DNA of 39,009 nucleotides from positions 1 through 39,009 of the forward strand of contig JAEKKI010000139.1 of NCBI GenBank assembly GCA_019510485.1. Direction: 5' to 3'. The notes under the pieces are model-generated. The model was not told the DNA's origin, did not search any database, and was given only the letters and a program-made list of their open reading frames with translations. Below, one piece after another: positions 14,242 to 22,436 of the stretch (positions within the stretch are counted from its first letter, which is position 1; each line of letters starts with the position of its first letter). The translations under genes were made by a program, and so were the position numbers. This DNA is from Catenulisporales bacterium. GTDB lineage: Bacteria; Actinomycetota; Actinomycetes; Streptomycetales; Catenulisporaceae.

Positions 14242-15509
14242 TATGAGAATTTTGCGGTCGCTCGGCCGTCGCCGGTGAACGCGGTGTGAACACGCGCCGC
14301 GGCCTGCTCCCCGAGCACCTCGCGGGCGGCCAGCCAAGTGGCCCCGGCGGCGCCGTCGTGCGCCAGCCCGATCGGTGAGTCCGGCCACCGCCGGCGCACC
14401 GCCGCCCGTACCGCCTCGAACACCGGCGACCGGCTGACCAGCACCGATCCGCCGAGCACCACCGGCTCCCCGGGCACCGGCCCGACCCCGGCCAGGCTGT
14501 CCACCAGCACCCGCGCCGCCTCCTCGACGATCCGCCGCGCCGCGGGGTCGCCGAGTTCGTACGCGGTCATCACCAGCGGCGCCAGCCGGGCCAGCGCCAC
14601 CGTCGGCTGTGCGGTCACGGCCCGGACGAGCTCGGCGGCCTGGCGGCGGCCGGACTGCGTGAAGCCCTCACCGATGGTTGCGGCGACGGTGGGAGCGGAG
14701 GTGGCCGTGCGCGGAACGGGGGACGGCGGATGGGTGGCGGGTGAGTCAGGGGTCGAACTCGGTGCGGCCTGGGATTCCGCTCCGGAGCTGGAAACGGCGG
14801 TGGCGTCGGCAGAGCGGTCCACAGCGCCGGGCCCGCCCGCCGAGCCCCGTCCCAACCCGGCCGCCGGCCAGGTCCGGCCGCTGGTGACCGAGCCGGTCCG
14901 GCCGGTCGTCGGCGAGGAGTCCGGGTCCGTGCCGTGGTCGAGCAGCGCCGTCAGGACCGCTTTGGCGAGTTCGGCCATCGGGGCGCGGCCGTCGGCGGCT
15001 GCGATGGTGGCGCGCGCGGCCTGGCGGCCGATCCAGAAGCCGGAGCCGTCGTCGCCGAGGAGCCAGCCGTAGCCGTCGCGGAAGCGGGCCGGCAGCCGGT
15101 CGTGCATGCGGGCGGCGACGGCGCCGGTGCCGGAGACCAGGAGGGTGCCGTCGGGGCGCGGGGTGCCGGCGGCGAAGGCGACGGTGACGTCCGAGACGAT
15201 CCGCACCGGGCAGTCCAGTCCGGCATCGGCCCAGGCCTGCTCCAGCACCCCCGGCGCCCGCGGATCCGCCATCAGGGTACTGACGCCCGCCAGCCCCACC
15301 ACGCAGGCCCGCACCCGCTCGCCCGGCACGTCCCCGAGCGCCGCCTTCAGCGCGGCCACGATGTTCGCGATCGCCGGCCCGGCCCCCAGCACCGTCGGAT
15401 TCCCGCCGCCGGCCCGCCCGGTCCCCAGCACCCGGCCCCCCGCGGCGGCGAGCACGGCGCGCGAGTGCGAACCCCCGACATCGAGCCCCACCACGCACGG
15501 GTCCGCCAT
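14241..15509 (-). CDS. BadF/BadG-type sugar kinase (N-acetylglucosamine kinase-like) with long internal linker
   Basis: A 422-residue cytoplasmic ASKHA-fold ATPase. Phosphate-1 is VVGLDVGGSHSRAVLA (residues 6-21). The probable catalytic Asp107 is in RIVSDVTVAFAAGTPRP, phosphate-2 is GTLLVSGTGAVAAR (121-134), and the family segment GWLLGDDGSGFWIGRQA follows (149-164). The adenosine region is VVLGGSVLVSRSPVF near the C-terminus. This arrangement matches N-acetylglucosamine kinases of the BadF/BadG family. A Ser/Thr/Pro/Gly-rich stretch of about 80 residues (193-275) interrupts the fold and is unusual. ATG 15509 follows GGAAGG by 7 bases. Its stop abuts the lysozyme promoter. Salvage of GlcNAc or MurNAc released by the neighbouring hydrolases is a reasonable inference. 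Confidence 0.85.
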   Translation of the reverse strand: MADPCVVGLDVGGSHSRAVLAAAGGRVLGTGRAGGGNPTVLGAGPAIANIVAALKAALGDVPGERVRACVVGLAGVSTLMADPRAPGVLEQAWADAGLDCPVRIVSDVTVAFAAGTPRPDGTLLVSGTGAVAARMHDRLPARFRDGYGWLLGDDGSGFWIGRQAARATIAAADGRAPMAELAKAVLTALLDHGTDPDSSPTTGRTGSVTSGRTWPAAGLGRGSAGGPGAVDRSADATAVSSSGAESQAAPSSTPDSPATHPPSPVPRTATSAPTVAATIGEGFTQSGRRQAAELVRAVTAQPTVALARLAPLVMTAYELGDPAARRIVEEAARVLVDSLAGVGPVPGEPVVLGGSVLVSRSPVFEAVRAAVRRRWPDSPIGLAHDGAAGATWLAAREVLGEQAAARVHTAFTGDGRATAKFS

Positions 15510-15871
15510 GAACGCGCCGCCTTCCGGATCGACCCCGCCGGCCGGCACCCGGTGTGCCGCTGTGGCGTTGTGTGGGATCTTGCCAGAGTGAGCCCAACAA
15601 CTCAACGCCATCGCAGACCCTTGACGACTGCCAGCCGATCTGCGACGCTCCGGTCGCACCCACATACGGCTGATGGCGTGCGGGAATCCGGGAGCCGGTG
15701 GACGTCAGGCCGCCGATCTGGGTTGATGTGGATTCTTGCCGCGGGAGGTCACCGAGCCCCGGACGCGATCCATGGCGCCCATCGCGGTGTCAGGGTGTGA
15801 AGACGCCACCCGCGGGTCCGGGACGCCATCGGCGACTTGCATCCCACTGGCCCCACCCCGACAGTGGACCG
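15510..15871. other. divergent intergenic region between kinase and DUF1304 genes
   Basis: No gene seen in 362 bp. The left part carries a candidate promoter for the kinase gene. In the right part I see no convincing promoter for the 15872 gene. Confidence 0.4.
15577..15605 (-). promoter_or_regulatory. candidate promoter of the sugar kinase gene
   Basis: Minus-strand TTGAGT (15600-15605) and CAAGAT (15577-15582) are separated by 17 bp. Transcription would start near 15570, about 60 bases before ATG 15509. Confidence 0.4.
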
Positions 15872-16252
15872 GTGAACATCGTCTCGCAGCTCGCGGCCGT
15901 GCTGGCCGGCCTCATCCACGTGTTGATCTTCGTCATGGAGAGCGTGCTGTTCCGGCGTCCCGTGATCCACCGGCGCTTCGGCGCCGAGGCCGAGCACCTC
16001 GACGCCGTCCGGCCGTGGGCGTTCAATCAGGGCTGGTACAACCTGTTCCTGGCCGCGGGAGCGCTCGGCGGCGTGATCGCGGCGCACGTCGGCAACGGCG
16101 AGGCGGGCCGGTCGATCGCCTTGTTCTCGTGCGCGTGCATGCTGGGCGCGGCCGTCGTGCTGATCGCGTCGGACCGGGCGATGGCGCGTCCGGCGCTGGT
16201 GCAGGGGCTGGCGCCGCTGGCGGCGTTGCTGGCCTGGTCGGTGTCGATGTAA
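15872..16252 (+). CDS. DUF1304 family small membrane protein
   Basis: A 126-residue integral membrane protein with four predicted helices: SQLAAVLAGLIHVLIFVMES, NLFLAAGALGGVIAAHV, SIALFSCACMLGAAVVLIA, and LVQGLAPLAALLAWSV. The central RPWAFNQGWYNLFLAAG and the VQGLAPLAALL ending are typical of DUF1304 proteins (usual length about 120). Function unknown. Start GTG 15872 places the first helix at the N-terminus as in relatives; the open frame upstream to 15698 is Arg/Pro-rich and unlikely to be coding. The next gene begins 24 bp downstream. Confidence 0.8.
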   Translation: MNIVSQLAAVLAGLIHVLIFVMESVLFRRPVIHRRFGAEAEHLDAVRPWAFNQGWYNLFLAAGALGGVIAAHVGNGEAGRSIALFSCACMLGAAVVLIASDRAMARPALVQGLAPLAALLAWSVSM

Positions 16253-16276
16253 CGCCGCCACGAGTGGGGTTCGTAG

Positions 16277-17143
16277 ATGATGAGCCGCATGAAGGACGAG
16301 CAATACTCCCGGCTTGCCGCCGAGCACCTTCCCGACGATCTCGCCCAGCGCTGGACGGCGCTCCTGCGCCCGTGCATACGCCTGCGCCGGGCCGAAGGCG
16401 ACGAGCAGACCGTGGCCGCCCTCGGCGGGGCCCCGGAGCTTCCGTCCGGGGTCGCTTGGCCCGAGTGGCCCGGACACGGACCCTTGTCCTTCGTCGCTTC
16501 GGCGCTGTGTGCTGCACTGCCTCGAGGCGGACTTGCTGAGGAGTTCCCCCGCGATGGAACCCTGCTCTTCTTCTACTTCGACGGTCAGGTAGGCGAAGGC
16601 GTTTTCGTGTCCGTCGACGACCCCGAGACGCGGGCCGGGGCCCAGGTGCTGTACATCCCTGAGAACACCACCGTCTTCCCGGCGGACACGCCCTCAGTCG
16701 TGGAGGCATTCCCGCGTGTGGAACTCAGTGCGGACACCGGTCAAAGCGCCCCGGACTTGTGGCTGCCCCAGGCCCGGCAAGCCCTGCTTGGCGACGCCCG
16801 GCGCTGGCCTCGTCCCCGCGACACCCCGGCCGAGCTCAAACCGTTCGTCCGCGCCTTCGCGCACAAGCGCACCCGGATCGGCCACCAGCTCGGCGGCCAC
16901 GCCGTGCCCGTCCAGGGCCCGGTGGAGTACGAGGTCGCGGAAGCGGTGCTCGGGGGCGGGCACGAGTGGGGCGACCAACCGCTGGACCAGGAAGCCGAAC
17001 GGTGGGTTCTGCTCGCACAGTTCGACAGCGACAGTAACGCGAAGATGAGCTGGGGAGACGAGGGCACCCTCTACTGGCTCATCCGCTCCGAAGACCTCGC
17101 CGCCCGCCGATTCGACCAGGCCCGGCTCACCGTGCAGGTCTAG
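16277..17143 (+). CDS. DUF1963 (YwqG-like) protein
   Basis: A 288-residue soluble protein resembling the DUF1963/YwqG family. Segments are SRLGGxP-like LGGAPELPSGVAWPEW, the strand GPLSFVASALCAALP, DGTLLFFYFDG, a HQLGGHAVPVQGPVEYEV loop, and the C-terminal WVLLAQFDSDSNAKMSWGDEGTLYWLIRSEDLAARRFD, the hallmark ending. The family's biochemical role is unknown; some members lie in polymorphic-toxin immunity contexts, but no toxin gene is visible here. ATG 16277, 16280 or 16289 could be the start. It lies 24 bp after DUF1304. Confidence 0.8.
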   Translation: MMSRMKDEQYSRLAAEHLPDDLAQRWTALLRPCIRLRRAEGDEQTVAALGGAPELPSGVAWPEWPGHGPLSFVASALCAALPRGGLAEEFPRDGTLLFFYFDGQVGEGVFVSVDDPETRAGAQVLYIPENTTVFPADTPSVVEAFPRVELSADTGQSAPDLWLPQARQALLGDARRWPRPRDTPAELKPFVRAFAHKRTRIGHQLGGHAVPVQGPVEYEVAEAVLGGGHEWGDQPLDQEAERWVLLAQFDSDSNAKMSWGDEGTLYWLIRSEDLAARRFDQARLTVQV

Positions 17144-17223
17144 TGCTGTGACGGGGATGGTTCACCGTTTTGCAGCTCGCGGTGGCGGGTGCCGGGCCAG
17201 CTGACCCGATCAGTAAGGCCCCC

Positions 17224-17241
17224 GACCGCCGGAGCGCGGTC
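17224..17241. terminator. hairpin between convergent DUF1963 and GNAT genes
   Basis: GACCGC and GCGGTC pair around CGGAGC, touching the GNAT stop. The stem is only 6 bp, so the call is modest. Confidence 0.35.
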
Positions 17242-17713
17242 ACCGTGCGCTGTTCGGTGTCCAGCGAAGGGTCATGTCGGGCAGATTCTCCATGTTCCGG
17301 CGGCCGTCGCTGGTGTCGAGGACGGTAAAGCCGTGACGCTCGTAGAACGCGCGGGCATCGGTGTTCTGCTCAAAGACGTGCAGGGACACGCCGTCGGGAC
17401 TGTGCTGTTTGACCTCGTCGAGCAGTAGCGTGCCGATGCCTTGGCGGCGGACGTCCGGTCTCAGATAGAGGTGTTCAAGCATGTCACCCTCAAGGGCGGC
17501 ATAGCCGAGGATCTCTGTAGCGCGCACTGCCACCCACACGCGGGATGTCTTGAGCAGGACGTCCTCGATCCACCGGGTGACCTGGTCGTGACTGCGCTTC
17601 TGCGGGGGCAGGTACGGCATCGCCACCACCCGAGAGGCCATGTGAATGAGTGCGATCACCGCTGCGTCTGCCGCGTCAGCGAGCCGGATCTCTGTCATGC
17701 CGACATCACTCAT
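17240..17713 (-). CDS. GNAT family N-acetyltransferase
   Basis: A 157-residue acetyl-CoA-dependent transferase. It begins with EIRLADAADAAVIALIHMAS (beta1-alpha1). It has VWVAVRATEILGYAALEGDMLEHLYLRPDVRRQGIGTLLLDEV, in which RRQGIGTLLL is the acetyl-CoA pyrophosphate loop, and the final SLHVFEQNTDARAFYERHGFTVLDT typical of GNAT proteins. Substrate unknown. Start ATG 17713 or ATG 17698 (MTEIRLAD); neither has a strong ribosome site. TTATAG upstream at about 17729-17734 could be its -10. It stands alone between the DUF1963 gene and the second kinase gene. Confidence 0.88.
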   Translation of the reverse strand: MSDVGMTEIRLADAADAAVIALIHMASRVVAMPYLPPQKRSHDQVTRWIEDVLLKTSRVWVAVRATEILGYAALEGDMLEHLYLRPDVRRQGIGTLLLDEVKQHSPDGVSLHVFEQNTDARAFYERHGFTVLDTSDGRRNMENLPDMTLRWTPNSAR

Positions 17714-17827
17714 AGCCGGGGAACCTATAAGACCAGCCGAGACGCAGCCAACGGATAACCCGGTGAACCATCCCGGTCACAGCACTCGCCAGCCTCCGCC
17801 GAGCAGATGGCTCGCTCTTCCGACGGC

Positions 17828-17847
17828 CCGTTTCGCCGCAGAAACGG
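17828..17847 (-). terminator. terminator of the second kinase gene
   Basis: CCGTTTC and GAAACGG form a 7-bp stem around GCCGCA, extendable by GGC/GCC with a bulge. It lies 12 bases beyond the kinase stop on the minus strand. Confidence 0.6.
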
Positions 17848-17858
17848 CCGGCCGCGCT

Positions 17859-18962
17859 TCAGCCCTCGCCGGTCCCCGCCGCGGCCGCCGCGCCGCCCGC
17901 CAACCGCGCGTGCACCCCGGCGCCGATCGTCGGGTCCAGCACCCGCGCCGCGAGCCACGCGGCGCCCGCCGCGCCCGGGGCGGCTATCAGCGGGGTGCCG
18001 CCGTGGTGCTCGGCCAGGCGGCGCTGGACCTCGGCGCCGATCGGGCCGGGGGCGGTGAGCAGGGAGCCGGCCAGGACAAGGGGCTCATCGGGGTTGTCAC
18101 CGGTGAGGGCCGTGGCGGTGGCCATCAGCAGGCTGACTGAGCGGTCGACGATGCGCTGGGCCACGCGGTCGCCGGCGGTGGCCGCCGCCGAGACCAGCGG
18201 TGCCAGGGCCGCCAGGGCGATCGGCGGGCCGTCGTAGACGGCGTCGCGCAGGGCCGCGATCTGGTCCTCGGCGGTGGGCGGGACGGCCTCGTCGCCGGTC
18301 ACCGTGGCCAGGACCGCCTCGGCCAGCAGGGTCGGCTCGCCGCGGCCGTCCAGCGCGGCGAAGACCGCGCGCACGGCCTGGCGGCCGATCCAGAAGCCGG
18401 AGCCGTCGTCGCCGACCAGCCAGCCGTTGCCGTCGATGCGGGCGGTCACCTCCTCGCCCTCCACCCGGGCGGCGATGGCGCCGACGCCGGCGATCAGCAC
18501 CGACCCGCACGGCCGCGGGGTGCCGGCCGCGAACGCCGTGACCGCGTCGGCCACCACGTGCACCGGACATCTGAGCCCTGCGTCGATCCAGCACTTGGCC
18601 AGGGCCTCGGCGCTGGGGCCGCGGGAGTAGCGCAGGATGCCGGCCGCGCCGACGACCACACCGGCCACCGAGTCCGGCGGCACCGGGGCCAGCGCCTGCC
18701 GCACCGCCTCGCCGAGGTGGGCGACGACATCCGCGATCGGCAGCGCCGTCGGATTGGCCAGCGCCGAGCGGCCGCGCCCCACCACCTCGCCGTCGACCGT
18801 GGCGACCATCGCCTCGACCAGCGTCGAGCCGGCCTCCACGCCCAGCACCATCCCGGTGCGCGCGCTCGCCCGGCCGGGCGCCGGGCGCACGGCGGCGCCG
18901 TCGGTGTCCGGGCCCGAACCGGCCGGGGCCGCGGCGGAGGGGGCGGGGGAAGCGGGCGGCAT
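17859..18962 (-). CDS. BadF/BadG-type ATPase paralogue with degenerate phosphate motifs
   Basis: A 367-residue paralogue of the 14241 kinase. It keeps VVADAVTAFAAGTPRPCG (the probable catalytic Asp) and GNGWLVGDDGSGFWIGRQAVRA, almost identical to the other copy. The phosphate-1 loop, however, reads MVLGVEAGSTLVEAM instead of D-x-G-G-S/T, and phosphate-2 reads LIAGVGAIAAR instead of SGTGA. The Mg/ATP-contacting Asp and the Thr are lost, so activity may be reduced or absent, and a sensor role is possible. The stretch corresponding to the first kinase's linker is absent. ATG 18962 has AGGAGG upstream; ATG 18851 would remove a Pro/Ala-rich lead of 37 residues. The upstream region carries the TGCCACACT element shared with the peptide operon. 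Confidence 0.8.
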   Translation of the reverse strand: MPPASPAPSAAAPAGSGPDTDGAAVRPAPGRASARTGMVLGVEAGSTLVEAMVATVDGEVVGRGRSALANPTALPIADVVAHLGEAVRQALAPVPPDSVAGVVVGAAGILRYSRGPSAEALAKCWIDAGLRCPVHVVADAVTAFAAGTPRPCGSVLIAGVGAIAARVEGEEVTARIDGNGWLVGDDGSGFWIGRQAVRAVFAALDGRGEPTLLAEAVLATVTGDEAVPPTAEDQIAALRDAVYDGPPIALAALAPLVSAAATAGDRVAQRIVDRSVSLLMATATALTGDNPDEPLVLAGSLLTAPGPIGAEVQRRLAEHHGGTPLIAAPGAAGAAWLAARVLDPTIGAGVHARLAGGAAAAAGTGEG

Positions 18963-19024
18963 GGATCCTCCTGGCATGGAGCGGGTACTGCCGTGGTGGT
19001 CGGCGCCTGATTGAGTGCCCGAAC

Positions 19025-19053
19025 AGTGTGGCACGCCGATCCCGGCCTGAGAA
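19025..19053 (-). promoter_or_regulatory. candidate promoter of the second kinase gene
   Basis: Minus-strand CACACT (19025-19030), preceded by TGC, matches the -10 of the peptide operon and C39-like gene promoters. At 17-bp spacing the -35 reads TTCTCA (19048-19053), which is weaker. Confidence 0.4.
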
Positions 19054-19073
19054 CGGACCCCCGGCCAACCTCA

Positions 19074-19105
19074 AGCGGGCGGACCGGTCGCACGGCCCAC
19101 CCGCT
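19074..19105 (-). terminator. terminator of the peptide/amidase operon
   Basis: AGCGGG and CCCGCT form the base of an imperfect hairpin extended by further G-C pairs. It begins 10 bases after the amidase stop on the minus strand. Confidence 0.45.
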
Positions 19106-19114
19106 CGCCGACCG

Positions 19115-21244
19115 TCACGACGTCGACGGCACCACATCCACATCGGCGGCGTTCACGAACGCCATCCGGTGGTTGTAGGTGATCAGGTAGTACTGCGTGC
19201 CGCCCTTGAAATCGGTCTGATCCATGAACGCCGAACCGTCGATGTTGTAGGCGTTGAACCAGTCGCTCGTGAGCAGCTTGCCGTCGGTGACATATGCCTG
19301 GCCGGCTGCCAGCAGGTACTTCGACGCGATCCGCTGCGAGCGCGGGATCCCGCCGTACCAGGACACGAACGCCGCCGGATACGCCGCGGCCTCCGGGAAC
19401 GACGCGGTATACACCGGCACCGACGTCTTACCCGCCTTCGGCGTCACCGTCAGCGCCTTGACCGGCGCGGCGCTCAGCGGCCCGAACTGGTTGTGGAACC
19501 ACGCCTTCTGCCCGCCGAACCAGATCGCGATCCACCCTCCTGCCCGGCTCCCACCACCACCCGCTGAGGACCCGCTTCGCGGCGCTGTATCTGATTGGTC
19601 TGGCGCCCGGTCGACGACCACGAACTCCTGCCCGGTGCTGGCCTGGTCGCCCCAGTCCTGGGCGCGCGTGGTGCCCGCCGAGCCGTCGGCGTGCAGGTAG
19701 GGGTCGGCCACCAGCGGGGCGCTGTCGCTGGGCGCGGTGCGCAGCCACACGAAGTTCGTGGGCTGCTTCGGCATGTCCTTGTAGTAGCCGTCCGGGCAGG
19801 GCCCGTTGAGGTTCGGCCACTCCGCGCCGTGGTACGGCCCCGGGAACGGCGTCAGGTCCTGGATGTTCATGCAGCCGGAGACCACCTGCTGGTTGAGCTG
19901 GAACACCGGGTTGACGGCGATGACGTTCGACGTCGGCGGGGCGTCGGGGCGGATCGGCGCGCCGAGGAGGTCCATGAAGTGCGACCAGTTCCAGTACGGC
20001 CCTGGATCCCAGTGCTGCGTGGGGATCCGGGTGTTGCTGCTGCCGGGGATGTCGTCGTGCCCGAGGATGTGCTGCCGGTCCAGCGGGATGCCGTACTTCG
20101 CGGCCAGGTAGCGCACCAGCGCCGCGGTCGAGCGGTACATCGCCTCGCTGTACCAGGTGGCGCCGGTCAGCGCGTAGCCTTCCTGCTCGATGCCGATCGA
20201 GTGCTGATAGAAGGACTCGTTGGCGCTGTCCCAGGCGATGTCCTTGGTCGGCATCATCTGCGTGACGTGGCCGTCCTCGGAGCGCACCTCATAGTGGGCC
20301 GAGGCGAAGTAGGACGGGTCGTGGAACAGCCACAGCGTCCCGTCGTTGGTCTCCTCGTTGTCGTGGAGGGTGATGTAGCGGATGTCGGTGGTGGCCGGCC
20401 GGTTCGCCGGGTCGTGGGCCCCGTAGCTCGACGCGTCGTTCGGGTCGAGCTGGTAATAGCCGTTGGGGGAGTAGCTGCAGGAGATGTCGGCCGGGCACTC
20501 CGGCGCGGTCAGCTGCGCCGGGTCGTGCACCGGATCAGCCGGCGGGACCACGCTCACCAGCCCGAGGCGCGCGGCGGCGTTCGTCTGGTCGAAGACCCAC
20601 GGCCGCGATGGCAGCGACAGGGTCTGGCCGTCCTGGGTGGTGACGGTCTGGCCGGTGCGGATGGTGGCGTAGACGTCGTCCGCGAAGACCTGCGCGATCT
20701 TGGTCTCGGTGGCCTCCGAGTAGCGGGCGACGGCGACCGTCCAGCCCGGCAGGTCACGTGTCGGCGGCAGGATGCCGTGGTTGTACTGCTTCTCATACGA
20801 GGCCAGCAGTGCCGCTCCGGCGCGGATGTTCTGGGCGTCGTCGGCTTCGGCGGTGGCCACGTCGATCCCGGCCAGTGCGGCGGCTTCGGCGGCGGTGTGC
20901 AGGGCCGGGGCCTTCAGCAGGTCCGGAGTTCGGAACGAGGAGCTGAAACCGGCGCGGTTCAGGTCGTCCTGGGTCAGGTTCGTCAGGTTCATCGGGCCGT
21001 AGCCGCCGGCGAAGCTGGGCTTGCCGCCGTGGGCCTCCCACAGCGACTCGTTGTAGGACACGGACAGCAGGATCGGCAGCGGCACGCCGAACTCGGCCGC
21101 GGCGGCTGCGAACGCGGCCTGGCGGGTGGTGGCCGGATCGGCGGCCGCGGCGGTGCTGCGCGCGGCCGGGCCGAGGGTGGCGGTGGCCGCGACCAGAGCG
21201 GTGGCCAGCACCGGGATCAGGGCTTTACGCCGCGGTGGGCGCAT
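19115..21244 (-). CDS. secreted lytic transglycosylase-like / N-acetylmuramoyl-L-alanine amidase
   Basis: A 709-residue exported two-enzyme protein. The signal peptide ends about residue 35. Residues 42-115 resemble a lysozyme-fold transglycosylase: FAAAAAEFGVPLPILLSVSYNES, with candidate catalytic Glu66, and GGYGPMNL. Residues about 285-428 form a zinc amidase_2 domain: RYITLHDNEE (His294), ASAHYEVRSEDGHVTQMM, HSIGIEQEGY, ILGHDDIPG, and PTQHWDPGPYW (His411). It would cut the MurNAc-L-Ala bond. The C-terminal 270 residues contain SH3-like segments (FVWLRTAPSDSAPLVADP, YLITYNHRMAFVNAADV). ATG 21244 has AAGGAG. Only 37 bp separate it from oppF, so it is the last gene of the peptide-transport operon. 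A paralogue lies at 29901. Confidence 0.88.
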   Translation of the reverse strand: MRPPRRKALIPVLATALVAATATLGPAARSTAAAADPATTRQAAFAAAAAEFGVPLPILLSVSYNESLWEAHGGKPSFAGGYGPMNLTNLTQDDLNRAGFSSSFRTPDLLKAPALHTAAEAAALAGIDVATAEADDAQNIRAGAALLASYEKQYNHGILPPTRDLPGWTVAVARYSEATETKIAQVFADDVYATIRTGQTVTTQDGQTLSLPSRPWVFDQTNAAARLGLVSVVPPADPVHDPAQLTAPECPADISCSYSPNGYYQLDPNDASSYGAHDPANRPATTDIRYITLHDNEETNDGTLWLFHDPSYFASAHYEVRSEDGHVTQMMPTKDIAWDSANESFYQHSIGIEQEGYALTGATWYSEAMYRSTAALVRYLAAKYGIPLDRQHILGHDDIPGSSNTRIPTQHWDPGPYWNWSHFMDLLGAPIRPDAPPTSNVIAVNPVFQLNQQVVSGCMNIQDLTPFPGPYHGAEWPNLNGPCPDGYYKDMPKQPTNFVWLRTAPSDSAPLVADPYLHADGSAGTTRAQDWGDQASTGQEFVVVDRAPDQSDTAPRSGSSAGGGGSRAGGWIAIWFGGQKAWFHNQFGPLSAAPVKALTVTPKAGKTSVPVYTASFPEAAAYPAAFVSWYGGIPRSQRIASKYLLAAGQAYVTDGKLLTSDWFNAYNIDGSAFMDQTDFKGGTQYYLITYNHRMAFVNAADVDVVPSTS

Positions 21245-21281
21245 CTGTGGCTCCTTCGCACGACGGGGGGTGGTGCTCAGG

Positions 21282-22436
21282 TCAGGCGGCCGCGTGGCAC
21301 GCGGCGTGGCGGCCGTCGGCGGGCAGCGGCGCGGGGTCTTCGCCGCGGCAGCGTTCGGCGATGCCCAGCCGCTCGGCCTCGCCGGAGGCCAGGAGTGGGC
21401 AGCGCGGGTGGAAGCGGCAGCCGGCCGGGATCGCGGCCGAGTCGGGGGTCTCGCCGGACAGGATCACCGGTTCGGTCTCGGATTCCGCGACCACGGACAG
21501 CAGGGCCCTGGTGTAGGGGTGCTGGGGGTCGGTGAGGACCTCCTCGACCGTCCCGGTCTCCACGATCCGCCCGAGATACATCACCGCGACCCGGTCGGCG
21601 ATGTTCCAGGCCAGCCCGAGGTCGTGGGTGACGACCAGCGCCGACAGCCCGGCGGCCGAACGCAGGTCTAGGAGCAGGCGCAGGATCTCCCCGCGCACCG
21701 AGGCGTCGAGTGAGGCGACGGGTTCGTCGGCGACCAGTACCGACGGATCGAGTACCAGGGCGCCGGCGATCACGACACGTTGCCGCTGCCCGCCGGAGAG
21801 CTGGTGCGGATGCAGGGTGAAGAAGCGCTCCGGCGGACGCAGGCCGGCCCGGGACAGCGCGTCGGCGACCTTCGAACGCTCATCGGGGAACGAGCCGAGC
21901 GCCGACTTGCCGTGGATGCGGAGGCCCTCGGCGACGGCCTCGTAGACGGTGCGGCGCGGGTTCAGCGCGCCGGTCGGGTCTTGGAGCACCAGCTGCACGC
22001 CGCGCCGATGTGCCTTCAGTGCGCGCGGCTTGTAGGACACCGGGACGCCGTTGTGCAGGACGCGGCCGGAGGTCGGGACGACCAGCCCGGTCAGCGCACG
22101 TGCCAGGGTCGATTTGCCGCAGCCCGATTCGCCGACCAGCGCCACGATCTCACCCGGTGCGATGTCCAGATCGACGCCGTCGACGGCGCGGGCGTGGCCC
22201 CGGCCGTGACGGGCTCGGAAGGCGACGTGGAGGTCGCGGACGGACAGGACCGGGGGTACCGCCGCACGGTCTTCATCGCGCCTTGATTCAACCGCCATGA
22301 CCTGCGGTTCCTCGGTCACTACCGGTTCTGGCCCCGGATCGGAAAGCTGGACTGGTTCCGGTGCCGCTTCGGGTTCTGAGCCGGTCGCCGCCGGTTCGGA
22401 AGAACCAGACCCGCTCGCAGCTTCGAGCGCTGTCAC
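21282..22436 (-). CDS. oligopeptide ABC transporter ATP-binding protein (OppF/DppF type)
   Basis: A 384-residue ATPase that powers peptide import. The ABC domain runs from about residue 60. Walker A is GESGCGKSTL, the Q-loop is QLVLQDPTGALNP, the signature is LSGGQRQRVVIAGAL, Walker B is PSVLVADEPVASLD, and the switch His is in VVTHDLG. The C-terminal Opp/Dpp extension carries the CRFHPRCPLL cysteine motif. A 60-residue acidic, Glu/Pro-rich N-terminal lead is unusual. GTG 22436 overlaps the TGA of oppD (GTGA) with GGGAGG upstream, so the two are coupled. Confidence 0.94.
   Translation of the reverse strand: MTALEAASGSGSSEPAATGSEPEAAPEPVQLSDPGPEPVVTEEPQVMAVESRRDEDRAAVPPVLSVRDLHVAFRARHGRGHARAVDGVDLDIAPGEIVALVGESGCGKSTLARALTGLVVPTSGRVLHNGVPVSYKPRALKAHRRGVQLVLQDPTGALNPRRTVYEAVAEGLRIHGKSALGSFPDERSKVADALSRAGLRPPERFFTLHPHQLSGGQRQRVVIAGALVLDPSVLVADEPVASLDASVRGEILRLLLDLRSAAGLSALVVTHDLGLAWNIADRVAVMYLGRIVETGTVEEVLTDPQHPYTRALLSVVAESETEPVILSGETPDSAAIPAGCRFHPRCPLLASGEAERLGIAERCRGEDPAPLPADGRHAACHAAA

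Noticed and set aside
16277..17143. DUF1963 protein as an immunity protein of a toxin system
   Set aside because: No toxin, effector-secretion or related immunity gene lies beside it.
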